NCBI GenBank assembly: GCA_023663945.1
Contig: JAMPGL010000005.1
Coordinates: 1-64,000, forward strand
From: Lachnospiraceae bacterium
GTDB lineage: Bacteria; Bacillota; Clostridia; Lachnospirales; Lachnospiraceae
Reading direction: 5' to 3'
DNA length: 64,000 nt
Of the stretch, positions 7,612 through 16,944 are shown one piece after another. Numbering within the stretch: position 1 is the first letter of the stretch; every line of letters starts with the position of its first letter. A model generated the notes under the pieces. That model saw nothing but the letters and a program-made list of their open reading frames with translations, was not told the DNA's origin and made no database searches. The position numbers and the translations under genes were made by a program.

Positions 7612-8757
7612 ATGTCAGTAAAAAAACGTATGGCAAATTATGAACTGCTGCGCGGGGCGGCGATGGTCATGATCATCACCCTGCATTTTCTGTCTCATTC
7701 GGACAGGATTTTAGCGTTACATGAGCCTGTAAGCGCTGTCCGGCTGGCAGGAACGGCGCTGGAATTTTTGTCGGTGGCGGCGGTAAATACTTATGTGCTG
7801 ATCAGCGGTTATCTGGGGGTTCAAAGCAGTTTTAAGCCTTCTAAGGCTGTGACGCTGCTTTTCCAGATTTGGTTTTATGCGCTTTTGATTCCCCTTGTGC
7901 TTGCTTTGGCGGGATTTCCGGTCAAAGCTTCCGAGGAGGGGATTTACGGGCTTATCTGGTATCTGTTTCCCATTGAGACGGAGCACTACTGGTTTGCTGC
8001 CTCTTATCTGATGCTGTATCTGTTAACGCCGGTCTTAAACGGGGCGGCAAGGGCAATGTCGAAACGGCAGTTTCAGATTACCCTTGGCGGTCTTTTGATT
8101 TTGTTTTGCGGGATCAAAAGCATCAGCCCGGTGGTGTTTGCTTTTGATAAGTACGGCTATGACCTGCCCTGGTTTATCTGCGTATATCTTGTGGCGGCTT
8201 ATCTGGGGCGTTTTGGGTGGAAGCTTGCCGAAAAAAGATGCTGGCTTTTTTACTTTTTCAGCAGCGGAATCTGCTTTGGCATTAACATAGGAATGTATTT
8301 TTTGAGCAGTTACAGCGATAATTTTGAGTATTATTTTACGGTGCCCTATCATTATAATTTTTTATTCTGTCTGACGGCATCCATCGGGTTGTTTTATGGG
8401 TTTTCAAGACTGCGTATTAGAGAAGGACGGCTGGCGGATGGAATCCGGAGGATGGGCGGCCTGTGTTTTGGAGTCTATCTTTTGCATGAGCACGTGGATC
8501 TGCGTTATCGGTGGTATGGCTGGGTGAGGGGAATTGTGAATCCGTCCGGCAGGGACGGCATGACTGCTTTTTTGGCGGAATGGCTGGTCAGCGTGCTGCT
8601 TCTATTTACGGCGGGAATCTTCATAGACTATCTAAGAAGCCGGCTGTTTCGGGCGGTGTCCTTAAGACTGGAAAATACAGCACCGGGGCGGTTTCTGAAA
8701 AAGCTCGATCGGGAAATGGAGGGAAAGGAGCATGGTTATAAAAATGAAAAAGCTTAA
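7612..8757 (+). CDS. Acyltransferase 3 family membrane protein (O-acetyltransferase-like)
   Basis: This 381-residue protein has about ten membrane segments and begins with the acyltransferase-3 motif YELLRGAAMVMIITLHF, with the family arginine and histidine (H25). Such proteins move acetyl or similar groups across the membrane onto surface sugars. A second family block, IWYLFPIETEHYWFAASYLM, follows in the first third. The start at 7612 is chosen for AGGAAAG five bases upstream and the family N terminus; a longer frame from 7576 overlaps the flippase gene. The C-terminal 30 residues are charged and cytoplasmic. The end overlaps the next gene by 26 bases. Confidence 0.8.
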   Translation: MSVKKRMANYELLRGAAMVMIITLHFLSHSDRILALHEPVSAVRLAGTALEFLSVAAVNTYVLISGYLGVQSSFKPSKAVTLLFQIWFYALLIPLVLALAGFPVKASEEGIYGLIWYLFPIETEHYWFAASYLMLYLLTPVLNGAARAMSKRQFQITLGGLLILFCGIKSISPVVFAFDKYGYDLPWFICVYLVAAYLGRFGWKLAEKRCWLFYFFSSGICFGINIGMYFLSSYSDNFEYYFTVPYHYNFLFCLTASIGLFYGFSRLRIREGRLADGIRRMGGLCFGVYLLHEHVDLRYRWYGWVRGIVNPSGRDGMTAFLAEWLVSVLLLFTAGIFIDYLRSRLFRAVSLRLENTAPGRFLKKLDREMEGKEHGYKNEKA

Positions 8758-10561
8758 ATTTGATTTTGACCAAGTGAATATCCAAAGAGGAGTCCTTTCC
8801 AATCTTATTTTTCCGCTGATTCTTCTTATATTTCCGCTTCTTAAGGCAAATCAGGGGATTGACCTGACCGATACCGGATACAGCCTGGGGAATTACCGTT
8901 TTTTCAGCCCGGATGGAGGGGTTTGGGTTCTCCTTACGTTTCTTGCAAATGTGACAGGTTCCCTGCTCTCTAAGCTTCCATTCGGCGGTACAATGCTTGG
9001 GATGAAGATTTATACAGGGCTTTTGGTCAGCCTGACGGCTCTGATCGGCTATCGCTTTTTTAAGACAAAGATGCCCGCGTGGATTGCCTTTGCAGGGGAG
9101 ATGGCGGCAATCGGATTTTGCTGGTGCCCTACGGTGATTCTCTACAATTATCTCACCTACTTTTTCTTTCTGCTGGGAGCGGTTCTTCTGTTCCGGGGAC
9201 TTGCCGGAGGAAGAAACGCCTGTCTTCTGCTGGCGGGAGCAGTTTTGGGACTAAATGCGCTGGTACGGTTCCCGAACAATATCTTGGAAGCGGGGCTGAT
9301 TCTGGCACTGTGGTATTATGGGGGACTGAAAAAAAAGCCGGTAAAACAGATTGCAGGCGAGACGGGGCTCTGCATAGCCGGGTATCTGGCTTCTTTTGCC
9401 GTTATGATTGGAATGGTTTCCGTATTTTACGGCTCCATGGCACTGCCGGATATGGTTATGGGCGTTTTTAACATATCAGGAAACGCTTCCGACTATACGC
9501 TGGGGGAAATGGTGCTGTCAATCCTGAGCGCGTATGGCCACGGTTTTCGATGGATGCTGTATTTGTTTTTGTGCGTGCTTCCCGGGATTCCGTTTTTGGT
9601 GATCTGGGAAGGAAAATATATGCGTCTCCGCAAGGCGGTGTACTGCATCTGTATTCCGATTTTGTTTTTTGTGCTGGGAAAATGGGGAATGTACAATTTC
9701 AAATATTATCAAAAGGAATCCGCTCTTCAATGGGGAGCAGTGTTTTTGATATTGGCGCTGATGGTCTGTGTGTGGATGCTTTTTACGGGAATGCTGGATG
9801 ATGAGTGGAGGCTTATCGGCTGTATTGGGCTTGTTATTATTTTGATTACGCCGCTGGGCAGCAATAATCATATTTGGCCGGTCTTAAACAATTTATTTTT
9901 TACAGCGCCGGTTATCTTTTGGATGATCTATCGCTTTGTGCGGTGGGGAAGGACTTATCTGGATGCCACCGGAAAGGTTCCGCTTTTTCCGGCAAAGGCA
10001 ATGTGCGCAGGGGTTTTGACAGCGTTTATGGTTCAGGCGCTGGGAATTGGCGTAGGTTATGTGTTTCTGGACGGAGAGCTGGGAGAACCGAGGATTTTCC
10101 GGGTGGCGGAAAACCCGGTGCTTGCGGGGATGCGGACTTCTTCCCTTAACAGTGAGGTTTTGGAAGAAATTTCAGTGTTTATGCTGGAAAATTATTCAGA
10201 ATATGTTGGGAAGGAGCTGATCCTGTATGGCAACATTCCGGGATTATCCTATTATCTCGATATGCCGCCCGCCATTTACACAACTTGGGCGGATTTGGAC
10301 AGCAATCCCTATGAACGGCTTAAGGAGGAGCTTCTTGCCATTAGCAGGGACAGGGCAGCTTCCCCGGCAGAGAGACCTCTGGTGATCATAACGCCCGGGC
10401 TTGCGGCTTATTTGTCGGGGGATGAAAGCGTAATGGAGTTTTGGGGAGTCAATCCGGCGGATTATGAAAAGGATCTTAAGCTTGCGGCGATCGGAGAGTT
10501 TTTGGAAAGCAATGTTTACGAAGAGGTTTTTGCAAATGAGGCTTTTGTGGTATATCAGTAG
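8732..10561 (+). CDS. Multi-pass membrane protein, GT-C glycosyltransferase-like
   Basis: This 609-residue protein has roughly 11-13 membrane segments and a C-terminal extracytoplasmic domain of about 140 residues. The loop after the first segment carries D44 and D47 in DLTDTGY, the place where GT-C enzymes hold their catalytic acidic residues. A further family-like block, LNALVRFPNN, follows. Such enzymes transfer sugars from polyprenyl-phosphate donors outside the membrane. The exact family is not recognised. The start is supported by GGAGGG eight bases upstream, although an internal ATG at 8744 is possible. It overlaps the acyltransferase gene by 26 bases. Confidence 0.65.
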   Translation: MVIKMKKLKFDFDQVNIQRGVLSNLIFPLILLIFPLLKANQGIDLTDTGYSLGNYRFFSPDGGVWVLLTFLANVTGSLLSKLPFGGTMLGMKIYTGLLVSLTALIGYRFFKTKMPAWIAFAGEMAAIGFCWCPTVILYNYLTYFFFLLGAVLLFRGLAGGRNACLLLAGAVLGLNALVRFPNNILEAGLILALWYYGGLKKKPVKQIAGETGLCIAGYLASFAVMIGMVSVFYGSMALPDMVMGVFNISGNASDYTLGEMVLSILSAYGHGFRWMLYLFLCVLPGIPFLVIWEGKYMRLRKAVYCICIPILFFVLGKWGMYNFKYYQKESALQWGAVFLILALMVCVWMLFTGMLDDEWRLIGCIGLVIILITPLGSNNHIWPVLNNLFFTAPVIFWMIYRFVRWGRTYLDATGKVPLFPAKAMCAGVLTAFMVQALGIGVGYVFLDGELGEPRIFRVAENPVLAGMRTSSLNSEVLEEISVFMLENYSEYVGKELILYGNIPGLSYYLDMPPAIYTTWADLDSNPYERLKEELLAISRDRAASPAERPLVIITPGLAAYLSGDESVMEFWGVNPADYEKDLKLAAIGEFLESNVYEEVFANEAFVVYQ

Positions 10562-10599
10562 TTATGCCGTTAACTATAGAAAGAGAAAGGGGAAATATT

Positions 10600-11730
10600 A
10601 TGATACGCTTTAATGTGCCGCCTTACACGGGGAACGAAACGGAAAACATCAGAAAGGCAGTGGAGAACCAGCATATTTGCGGAGACGGAGAGTTTACCAG
10701 AAAATGCAGTGAGTATGTGGAAGAGATAACAGGCACCGCAAAGTGCCTTCTCACCACCTCCTGCACCCATGCGCTGGAGATGGCGGCGCTTCTTTGCGAC
10801 TTAAAGGAGGGAGATGAGGTGATTCTCCCCTCTTATACCTTTGTGTCCACGGCAAACGCCTTTGTGCTTCGGGGGGCGGTGCCGGTATTTGTGGATATTC
10901 GTCCGGACACCATGAATATCGATGAAAACCTGATTGAGGCGGCTGTCACGGAGCGGACAAAGGCAATCGCGGTGGTTCATTATGCGGGAATTGCCTGTGA
11001 GATGGACAAGATTATGGAGATTGCAGAAAAATACCATCTGATGGTGGTGGAGGATGCGGCGCAGGCGATTATGTGCTCCTATAAAGGAAAGCCCTTAGGC
11101 ACCTTTGGGGAGTTCGGGTGTTTCAGCTTCCATGAGACCAAGAATTTCAGCATGGGCGAGGGTGGAGCTCTGCTGATTCGGGAAAAGGAATATATCGAGG
11201 ACGCGGAGATCCTTCGGGAAAAGGGAACCGACAGAAGCAAGTATTACCGGGGGCAGGTGGACAAGTACCGCTGGATGAACTATGGTTCCTCTTATCTGCC
11301 AAGCGATATCAATGCCGCTTATCTTTATTCTCAGTTTGAGATGGCGGAGCAGATTAATGAAGCCCGGAAAGCAAGATGGAATCAGTATTATGAGCTTTTA
11401 ATGCCGCTTGAGGAGCGGGGGCTTATTACGTTACCTATAGTTCCGGAGGGCTGTGAGCACAACGGACATATGTTTTATATTAAGACAAAGGATGGCAAGG
11501 AGAGGGAAGCCCTGATTGATTTTATGAAAAAGAATGATATTCTCACGGTATCCCATTATGTCCCGCTTCACTCGGCGCCGGCGGGATTAAGGTTCAGCCG
11601 TTTTCATGGGGAGGACCGCTATACCACCATAGAGAGTGAGCGGCTTTTGCGTCTTCCCATGTTTTATCAGCTGACGGAGGCGCAGGTGGAATTGATTGCA
11701 GGCAGGGTGAAAGAATTTTATGGAGTCTAA
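10600..11730 (+). CDS. wecE: WecE/RffA-like sugar aminotransferase (DegT family)
   Basis: This 376-residue PLP enzyme matches dTDP-4-dehydro-6-deoxyglucose transaminase, which makes dTDP-4-amino-4,6-dideoxy-D-galactose (Fuc4N). The N terminus FNVPPYTGNE and the HICGDGEFTRKC block are typical of RffA/WecE. The PLP lysine is K181 in HETKNFSMGEGG, preceded by EDAAQA at 151-156. The start at 10600 fits the family and has AAAGGGG nearby; an upstream ATG at 10564 would add 12 unrelated residues. The dTDP-glucose synthesis genes rmlA and rmlB are not in the window. The GNAT protein at 13496 or the formyltransferase at 30426 could modify the product's amino group. Confidence 0.8.
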   Translation: MIRFNVPPYTGNETENIRKAVENQHICGDGEFTRKCSEYVEEITGTAKCLLTTSCTHALEMAALLCDLKEGDEVILPSYTFVSTANAFVLRGAVPVFVDIRPDTMNIDENLIEAAVTERTKAIAVVHYAGIACEMDKIMEIAEKYHLMVVEDAAQAIMCSYKGKPLGTFGEFGCFSFHETKNFSMGEGGALLIREKEYIEDAEILREKGTDRSKYYRGQVDKYRWMNYGSSYLPSDINAAYLYSQFEMAEQINEARKARWNQYYELLMPLEERGLITLPIVPEGCEHNGHMFYIKTKDGKEREALIDFMKKNDILTVSHYVPLHSAPAGLRFSRFHGEDRYTTIESERLLRLPMFYQLTEAQVELIAGRVKEFYGV

Positions 11731-13495
11731 GAAGCTTGACAGGCGGGAAAACTGGATATTGGCTTTGCTTGCGGTATTGATCTTAGGAACAGCTGTAGGA
11801 GTCTGTTTTGACTATTACTACGACTTAAACGATGATGTATTGATGAAGGATATTCTGGCAGGGGTGTACACGGGCGTTCCGGAGGGGCATAATATTCAAA
11901 TGCTTTGGCCGGTCAGCGCGTTTATCAGCCTCTTATACCGGCTGGCTGGCAGCCTTCCCTGGTACGGGCTGTTTTTGTGCTTCTGCCATTTTGGCTGTAT
12001 CTTTCTGCTGATAAAAAGGGTGGTTTCCCTGTGCGGAAGGATTCCCGGGAAGCTTGCGGTGACGTTGACGATAGGCTGTTTTTTCGGGAGCTTCTTCTTG
12101 GAGCATTTAATCTACGCCCAGTATACGGTGACCTGCACCCTGTTAGGAGCGGCGGCGGCGTTTCTGTTTTATACGGAGGACAGTGAGAGGAGACCCGGGG
12201 AATATATAAGAAAAAATGCATTACCGATTGTTCTGGTATGGATTGCGTATTTGATCCGTTCGGAGATGCTGCTCTTGGTGCTTCCCATGATCTGCGCCGC
12301 GGGTATGGCAAAGTGGGGAAGCGAAAAGAAAATTTTTACAAAGGAGAATGCCCGTAAATATTTTGGCGTGATTGGACTGATTCTTTTGGGGCTTCTCTTG
12401 GGAGAAGGGGTTCATAGAATTGCCTACAGCTCGGAGTCCTGGAGGGCATTTACAGAATTTTTTGATAACCGGACGGAGCTTTATGATTTTCAAAAACCGC
12501 CGGCATATGAGGGGAACGAGAGCTTTTATGAGTCCATCGGGCTGACGGAAAAGGAACGAATCCTGCTTGACAATTACAATTTCGGCATCGATGCGGAGAT
12601 TGATGAGAAGATGATGGGAGAAATCGCCGTATATGCCGGGGAGCTTAGGAATGAGAGAACAGATTTTGTCCAAAATCTTGCGGAGAAGCTGAAAGCGTAT
12701 CTTTACCGCAGTCTTCGCGGAAACGGCGCGCCGGGCAGTGACTATCCTTGGAATTATCTGATTATTTTGGGGTATCTGGCTGTGCTCTTAACGGCTCTTT
12801 TCCAAAGGGACTTAAGGGTTTTGTGGAAGCTGCCGCTTCTTGCCTTTGTGCGGTCGGCGCTTTGGATGTATATTTTGTGGGGAGAAAGGGATCCGGTCAG
12901 GATTACCCATTCCCTTTACCTGATGGAGTACGCTGTTTTAACGGCTATGACGTTTGCGCAGTGGAAGCAGATGGAAAGCGGCAGGCGCAAAGAGATTCTG
13001 GGAGGGCTCTTGACGGCTGGGATGCTTGGCTTTGTGCTTACCACCGTTCCGGCACGGGTCAGTGATGTGCGGGAACAGCAGAGATACAGGGCAGAGGTAA
13101 ACGCTCCTTATCAGGAATTATACGCCTATTTGTCGAAAGAAGAAAATTCGGACAACTATTATTTGATTGATGTGTACTCTTCGGTCTCTTATTCTGAAAA
13201 AATGTTTGAGAATGTGGACAATTCTCTGGATAATTATGATATTATAGGTGGATGGGCATGTAAAAGCCCCCTCTGGGCGAAAAAGCTTGCCGTATTTGGG
13301 ATTACGGATGTGGAGCAGGCACTGCGGGAGAGGGAGGATGTCTTTTTTGTGAGGAAAATCAGTGAGGATATGGACTGGCTTCCGGCATATTATGAGGAAC
13401 GCCGGACGCCTGTAGAGACGAAGCTGGTGGAAACCGTGGCGGGAGAGTTTGAGATTTATCAGGTGAGCCCGGCACAGCCGCAGGGAGGGTCATAG
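11720..13495 (+). CDS. Multi-pass membrane protein with a DD loop motif, GT-C-like
   Basis: This 591-residue protein of unassigned function has a first membrane segment at about residues 12-31. An extracytoplasmic loop with D38 and D39 (LNDDVLM) and YTGVPEGHNIQMLWP follows, then about ten more segments and a C-terminal domain of about 130 residues. The acidic pair after the first segment matches GT-C glycosyltransferases that use polyprenyl-phosphate sugars. It overlaps the aminotransferase gene by 11 bases and abuts the GNAT gene with no gap, which suggests it handles the sugar those two make. Confidence 0.6.
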   Translation: MESKKLDRRENWILALLAVLILGTAVGVCFDYYYDLNDDVLMKDILAGVYTGVPEGHNIQMLWPVSAFISLLYRLAGSLPWYGLFLCFCHFGCIFLLIKRVVSLCGRIPGKLAVTLTIGCFFGSFFLEHLIYAQYTVTCTLLGAAAAFLFYTEDSERRPGEYIRKNALPIVLVWIAYLIRSEMLLLVLPMICAAGMAKWGSEKKIFTKENARKYFGVIGLILLGLLLGEGVHRIAYSSESWRAFTEFFDNRTELYDFQKPPAYEGNESFYESIGLTEKERILLDNYNFGIDAEIDEKMMGEIAVYAGELRNERTDFVQNLAEKLKAYLYRSLRGNGAPGSDYPWNYLIILGYLAVLLTALFQRDLRVLWKLPLLAFVRSALWMYILWGERDPVRITHSLYLMEYAVLTAMTFAQWKQMESGRRKEILGGLLTAGMLGFVLTTVPARVSDVREQQRYRAEVNAPYQELYAYLSKEENSDNYYLIDVYSSVSYSEKMFENVDNSLDNYDIIGGWACKSPLWAKKLAVFGITDVEQALREREDVFFVRKISEDMDWLPAYYEERRTPVETKLVETVAGEFEIYQVSPAQPQGGS

Positions 13496-14089
13496 ATGGA
13501 AGAGAAGGAAAGAGCCCCGCTCCTTAAGGGAGCAGATATTTATCTGAGGCTGATGGATGAGAATGATACCGACCGAATTATCAAGTGGAGAAATACGGAT
13601 TTTGTGCGCCGGAATTTTATCTATCAGAAGCCCTTTACCAGACAGGGGCACGCGGCCTGGGTCAGGGAAATGATCCATACAGGAAAAGCGGTTCAGTTTA
13701 TCATCTGCAAAAAGGATACCGGAAAACCGGTGGGGAGCGTGTACCTTCGGGATATTGATAAGAACTGCCGCAAGGCGGAGTATGGAGTTTTTATCGGGGA
13801 GAAGGAAGCGCTGGGAAAGGGATTCGGCACCCAGGCGGCAAAGCTGATGCTTCAGTACGGGTTTGAGGAGCTGAATCTTCATAAGATAATGCTCCGGGTG
13901 CTTGCAGAGAATCTCCCGGCAAGAAAAAGCTACGAAAAGGCGGGCTTTGTGGAAGAGGCTTATTTAAAAGATGAGGTATTTTTGGAAGAGCGTTATCGCG
14001 ATGTGATTTATATGGCAGTGATTCGGGATGAGAAGAACCGGAGGGAGCTGTCTGCGGCAGGAGGCGGAAAACAAGCATGGCAAAATTAA
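13496..14089 (+). CDS. GNAT-family N-acetyltransferase, probably for an amino sugar nucleotide
   Basis: This 197-residue RimJ/PseH-type GNAT protein has an N-terminal LMDENDTDRIIKWRN block and the acetyl-CoA loop ALGKGFGT near residue 105, followed by NLPARKSYEKAGF. Its position two genes after a WecE-like aminotransferase suggests that it acetylates the 4-amino group of dTDP-Fuc4N or a related sugar. Protein acetylation is the alternative. Translation starts on the base after the preceding stop, with GGAGGG upstream. The last 15 or so residues are Arg/Gly-rich and overlap the next gene by 13 bases, so they may simply reflect that overlap. Confidence 0.7.
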   Translation: MEEKERAPLLKGADIYLRLMDENDTDRIIKWRNTDFVRRNFIYQKPFTRQGHAAWVREMIHTGKAVQFIICKKDTGKPVGSVYLRDIDKNCRKAEYGVFIGEKEALGKGFGTQAAKLMLQYGFEELNLHKIMLRVLAENLPARKSYEKAGFVEEAYLKDEVFLEERYRDVIYMAVIRDEKNRRELSAAGGGKQAWQN

Positions 14090-15033
14090 TCAGTTTTGTA
14101 ATTCCCTGTTATCGTTCGGCGGCAACGCTGCCCGGAGTGATTGGGGAAATTAAAGATACCATGAAGACGCTTGAGGGCTATGAATACGAGATTGTGCTGG
14201 TCAATGACAGCTCGCCGGATGACACCTTTGAGACGATTCGGGAAATCTGCCGGCAGAATCAGAATGTGACGGGAATCGATCTGGCAAGGAACTTTGGACA
14301 GCACAGCGCATTGATGGCGGGATTTCATTATGTAAAGGGCGAGATTGTCATCTGCTTAGATGACGACGGACAGACGCCGGCGGATGAGGCGGGGAAGCTG
14401 ATTAGAGCCATTGAAGAGGGAGCGGATGTGGTTTATGCAAAGTACGCCCATAAGCACCACTCGGTATTTAGGAATTTTGGAAGCCGTGTCAATGAAGTGA
14501 TGACCAGAGTGATGTTGGGAAAGCCGAAGGAGCTTTATGTTTCCAGCTATTTTGCCGCGAAGCGCTTTGTGGTGGAAGAGATGATCCGTTATCAATATGC
14601 CTACCCGTATGTGATCGGTCTGGTGCTTCGCACCACCCAAAATATTGTAAACGTGGAAGTGACTCATAGAGACCGGACTGTGGGAACGTCGGGTTACACC
14701 TTGGGGAAGCTTTTTAACTTGTGGTTCAACGGATTTACGGCGTTCAGCGTAAAACCGCTGCGGATTGCGACTATGGCAGGGGCGGTCTGTGCAGCGGCGG
14801 GCTTTTTGTATGGAATTTACACCATTATCAAAAAAATATTTATCAATCCTCCCGGGCTGGTGACAGGATTCAGCGCGCTGATGTCGGTGCTGGTGTTTAT
14901 GGGCGGTATGTTGATGCTGATGATGGGGCTTGTGGGAGAATATATGGGAAGAATGTACATTTCCATGAATAACTCCCCCCAATATGTGATTCGGGAAATT
15001 GCGGGAGGAGCGGAATGCGGACAAAGAAAGTAA
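14077..15033 (+). CDS. GtrB/ArnC-type polyprenyl-phosphate glycosyltransferase (GT2)
   Basis: This 318-residue protein has an N-terminal GT2 domain (FVIPCYRSA at 7-15, LVNDSSPDDT at 41-50, DDDGQ near 95) and two C-terminal membrane segments (about 228-250 and 265-290). That layout is typical of ArnC, GtrB and DPM1-like enzymes, which load a single sugar onto undecaprenyl phosphate at the cytoplasmic face. Those lipid sugars feed GT-C enzymes outside, and candidates lie on both sides (11720 and 15015). No GtrA-type small flippase is visible. The start has GGAGG about eleven bases upstream. Confidence 0.82.
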   Translation: MAKLISFVIPCYRSAATLPGVIGEIKDTMKTLEGYEYEIVLVNDSSPDDTFETIREICRQNQNVTGIDLARNFGQHSALMAGFHYVKGEIVICLDDDGQTPADEAGKLIRAIEEGADVVYAKYAHKHHSVFRNFGSRVNEVMTRVMLGKPKELYVSSYFAAKRFVVEEMIRYQYAYPYVIGLVLRTTQNIVNVEVTHRDRTVGTSGYTLGKLFNLWFNGFTAFSVKPLRIATMAGAVCAAAGFLYGIYTIIKKIFINPPGLVTGFSALMSVLVFMGGMLMLMMGLVGEYMGRMYISMNNSPQYVIREIAGGAECGQRK

Positions 15034-16859
15034 TTTGTGCCTCCATCCTTTCATTTGGCAGTGTGTGCGCGCTGCACTGGGCTCTGAAAGCGGGAGATGA
15101 GGGGCTGGGATTTACCAACAGCATTTTTGCAGTCTTTGTGTTTTTGGGGCTTGCCGCCCTTTTTTGCCAGATTCTTCAAAGCTCTTTTGCAGGCTCTCTG
15201 AAAAGGTGGATTGTTCCGGGAATTTTTGGATTTTGCTTTTCCCTGTGTATGGTGATGGGTGCCTGCCTGGATAAGTGGGAAAGCATTCCTTTTGACAACC
15301 CCGGCATGTGGCTTGCAGTCTTGATGCTTGCAGTTTCGGCTTGTCTGACCGCGCGGTATTTTTGGGACAAGATTTGGGACAAGATGACGGTGTCTGAGGA
15401 ACGGAAAAGAGGTTTCTCGAAGCAGGAGGAGAAAGCCGTTGAGGGGAAGAGGCTTTTAAGAGGCATCGGAAATAAGAATTTGAGCTGGCCGGCGTATTCC
15501 GGTATAATTTTCCTTTTGCATCTTCCAACATTTTTGGCGGTGTATCCGGGGTTTTTTGTTTATGATGCGCAGGATGAGCTGATGCAGGTGATAACCAGAA
15601 ACTTTACCACCCATCATCCGCTTGTCCATGTGCTTTTGCTTGGAGGAATCATTCAATTCATATATAAGATTACCGGCTCTTATAATCTTGGGATTGCCTG
15701 CTATACTTTAGTTCAGATGCTTTTTATGGCGGGAATTTTTGGCTGGTGTATCCGAAAGCTGAGAGAGTGGGGACTAAAAAAGGGATATGGAATCCTGCTG
15801 GTTCTCTATTTTGGGTTGTTTCCAGTGCTCGTTATGTTTTCGCTTTGTTCTGCAAAGGACGGGCTGTTTGCGGGCATGCTGTTAGTGATGAGCACTTTTT
15901 TGACTAAATATTTTGAGAATCCGGAGGTTTTTTGGAACGAAAAACGGAACGTCATTTCCTTGTATGCCTCATCCCTCTTTATGATGCTTCTCAGGCATAA
16001 TGGGTTTTACGCATATCTTGCGGCGGCGTTTGGCTGGATATTATTTTTGATTGTGAAGAGGGACAGGAGGGTCTATTGGAAGAAGCTTCTTGTGTTTCTG
16101 GCGGGAGTTTTGGGGAGTTATCTGCTGATTCATCATGGGATGGCGGTTTTGCTTTCTGCGGACACATCAGAAAATCAAGAGATGCTTACGGTTCCCATCA
16201 CTCAGATGGCAAGAGTTCACGAGATGGGGAAGGACGACCTGCCGGAGGAAGAAAAGGAGCTGTTATACCGCTATCTTCCCGAGGAGGCGCTGGCACATTA
16301 TACGCCCAAGGTCTCCGATGGAGTAAAAATTTATTTTGACAATCAGGCATATCAGGAGGATAAAGGAAGCTTTTGGAAGCTGTGGCTTTTATGGGGGACG
16401 CAGAACCCCTTTACGTATCTGAATGCGTGGTTTATGACCTCTTACGGCTTCTGGTATCCGGATACAGTCATTGATGTTTACCGCGGAAACACGGTTTTTA
16501 CATTTACTTACGGGGACAGTTCCTATTTTGGATTCGAGGTGGAGGAACCTGGGATGAGAGAAAGTAAATTTCCGCGGCTTTTGGAGACTTATCGGAAATT
16601 ATCGTTGGAAATATACCAGCAGAAGCTTCCGGTGGTATCCATGATGTTTTCCCCCGGATTTCTTTTCTGGGTATGGGCGTTCTGTCTGTGTTTTTGGGTG
16701 TACCGGGCGCGTATGGATAAGGTGATGCCTTATCTTCCGATTGTTTTCTGCCAGCTTACGGTTTTGCTGGGACCTACCTATCTGGTGCGGTATGTGGTCT
16801 TTCTCTGGGCGGCGCTGCCGCTGTTATTGGCAGAATTTGATAATTACAGACAATTGTGA
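15015..16859 (+). CDS. DUF6020-like multi-pass membrane protein
   Basis: This 614-residue protein resembles the DUF6020 group of uncharacterised membrane proteins. It has about four segments, a charged cytoplasmic stretch (120-150), then YPGFFVYDAQDELMQV with D184, D187 and E188, closely followed by an HHPLVH block at 200-205. About six more segments and an extracytoplasmic region (about 390-530) follow. The acidic motif beside a conserved His-Pro is reminiscent of GT-C glycosyltransferases. GGAGG seven bases upstream supports the start, which overlaps the GT2 gene by 19 bases. Partnership with the GtrB-like enzyme is inference. Confidence 0.6.
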   Translation: MRTKKVICASILSFGSVCALHWALKAGDEGLGFTNSIFAVFVFLGLAALFCQILQSSFAGSLKRWIVPGIFGFCFSLCMVMGACLDKWESIPFDNPGMWLAVLMLAVSACLTARYFWDKIWDKMTVSEERKRGFSKQEEKAVEGKRLLRGIGNKNLSWPAYSGIIFLLHLPTFLAVYPGFFVYDAQDELMQVITRNFTTHHPLVHVLLLGGIIQFIYKITGSYNLGIACYTLVQMLFMAGIFGWCIRKLREWGLKKGYGILLVLYFGLFPVLVMFSLCSAKDGLFAGMLLVMSTFLTKYFENPEVFWNEKRNVISLYASSLFMMLLRHNGFYAYLAAAFGWILFLIVKRDRRVYWKKLLVFLAGVLGSYLLIHHGMAVLLSADTSENQEMLTVPITQMARVHEMGKDDLPEEEKELLYRYLPEEALAHYTPKVSDGVKIYFDNQAYQEDKGSFWKLWLLWGTQNPFTYLNAWFMTSYGFWYPDTVIDVYRGNTVFTFTYGDSSYFGFEVEEPGMRESKFPRLLETYRKLSLEIYQQKLPVVSMMFSPGFLFWVWAFCLCFWVYRARMDKVMPYLPIVFCQLTVLLGPTYLVRYVVFLWAALPLLLAEFDNYRQL

Positions 16860-16865
16860 TATACT
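16837..16865 (+). promoter_or_regulatory. Internal promoter at the end of the DUF6020-like gene
   Basis: TTGATA (16837-16842) and TATACT (16860-16865) are 17 bases apart, with TGA (the stop of the preceding gene) forming an extended -10. The start would be near 16872, leaving a leader of about 70 bases before the gene at 16945. Confidence 0.55.
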
Positions 16866-16881
16866 TACCCAAGATTCCGCG

Positions 16882-16923
16882 GAAAGCCACAAAAGAGGGC
16901 GGAAAAGGGAATGACCGGCTTTC
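16882..16923 (+). repeat. Inverted repeat in the leader before 16945
   Basis: GAAAGCC (16882-16888) is repeated inverted as GGCTTTC (16917-16923), a 7-base-pair stem with a 28-base purine-rich loop. There is no T run after it, so it is not a standard terminator. It could be a leader regulatory structure. Confidence 0.4.
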
Positions 16924-16944
16924 ACGTGATGAAAAGGATAAAAG

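Noticed and set aside
14356..15054. A 232-codon minus-strand frame opposite the GtrB-like GT2
   Set aside because: Histidine-rich antisense translation of a conserved GT2 gene; no ribosome site or domain.
16866..16944. An ops/JUMPstart element (RfaH-type) in the leader before 16945
   Set aside because: The GGCGGTAGC core is not present; GGGCGGAAAAGGG is only a superficial purine-rich resemblance.
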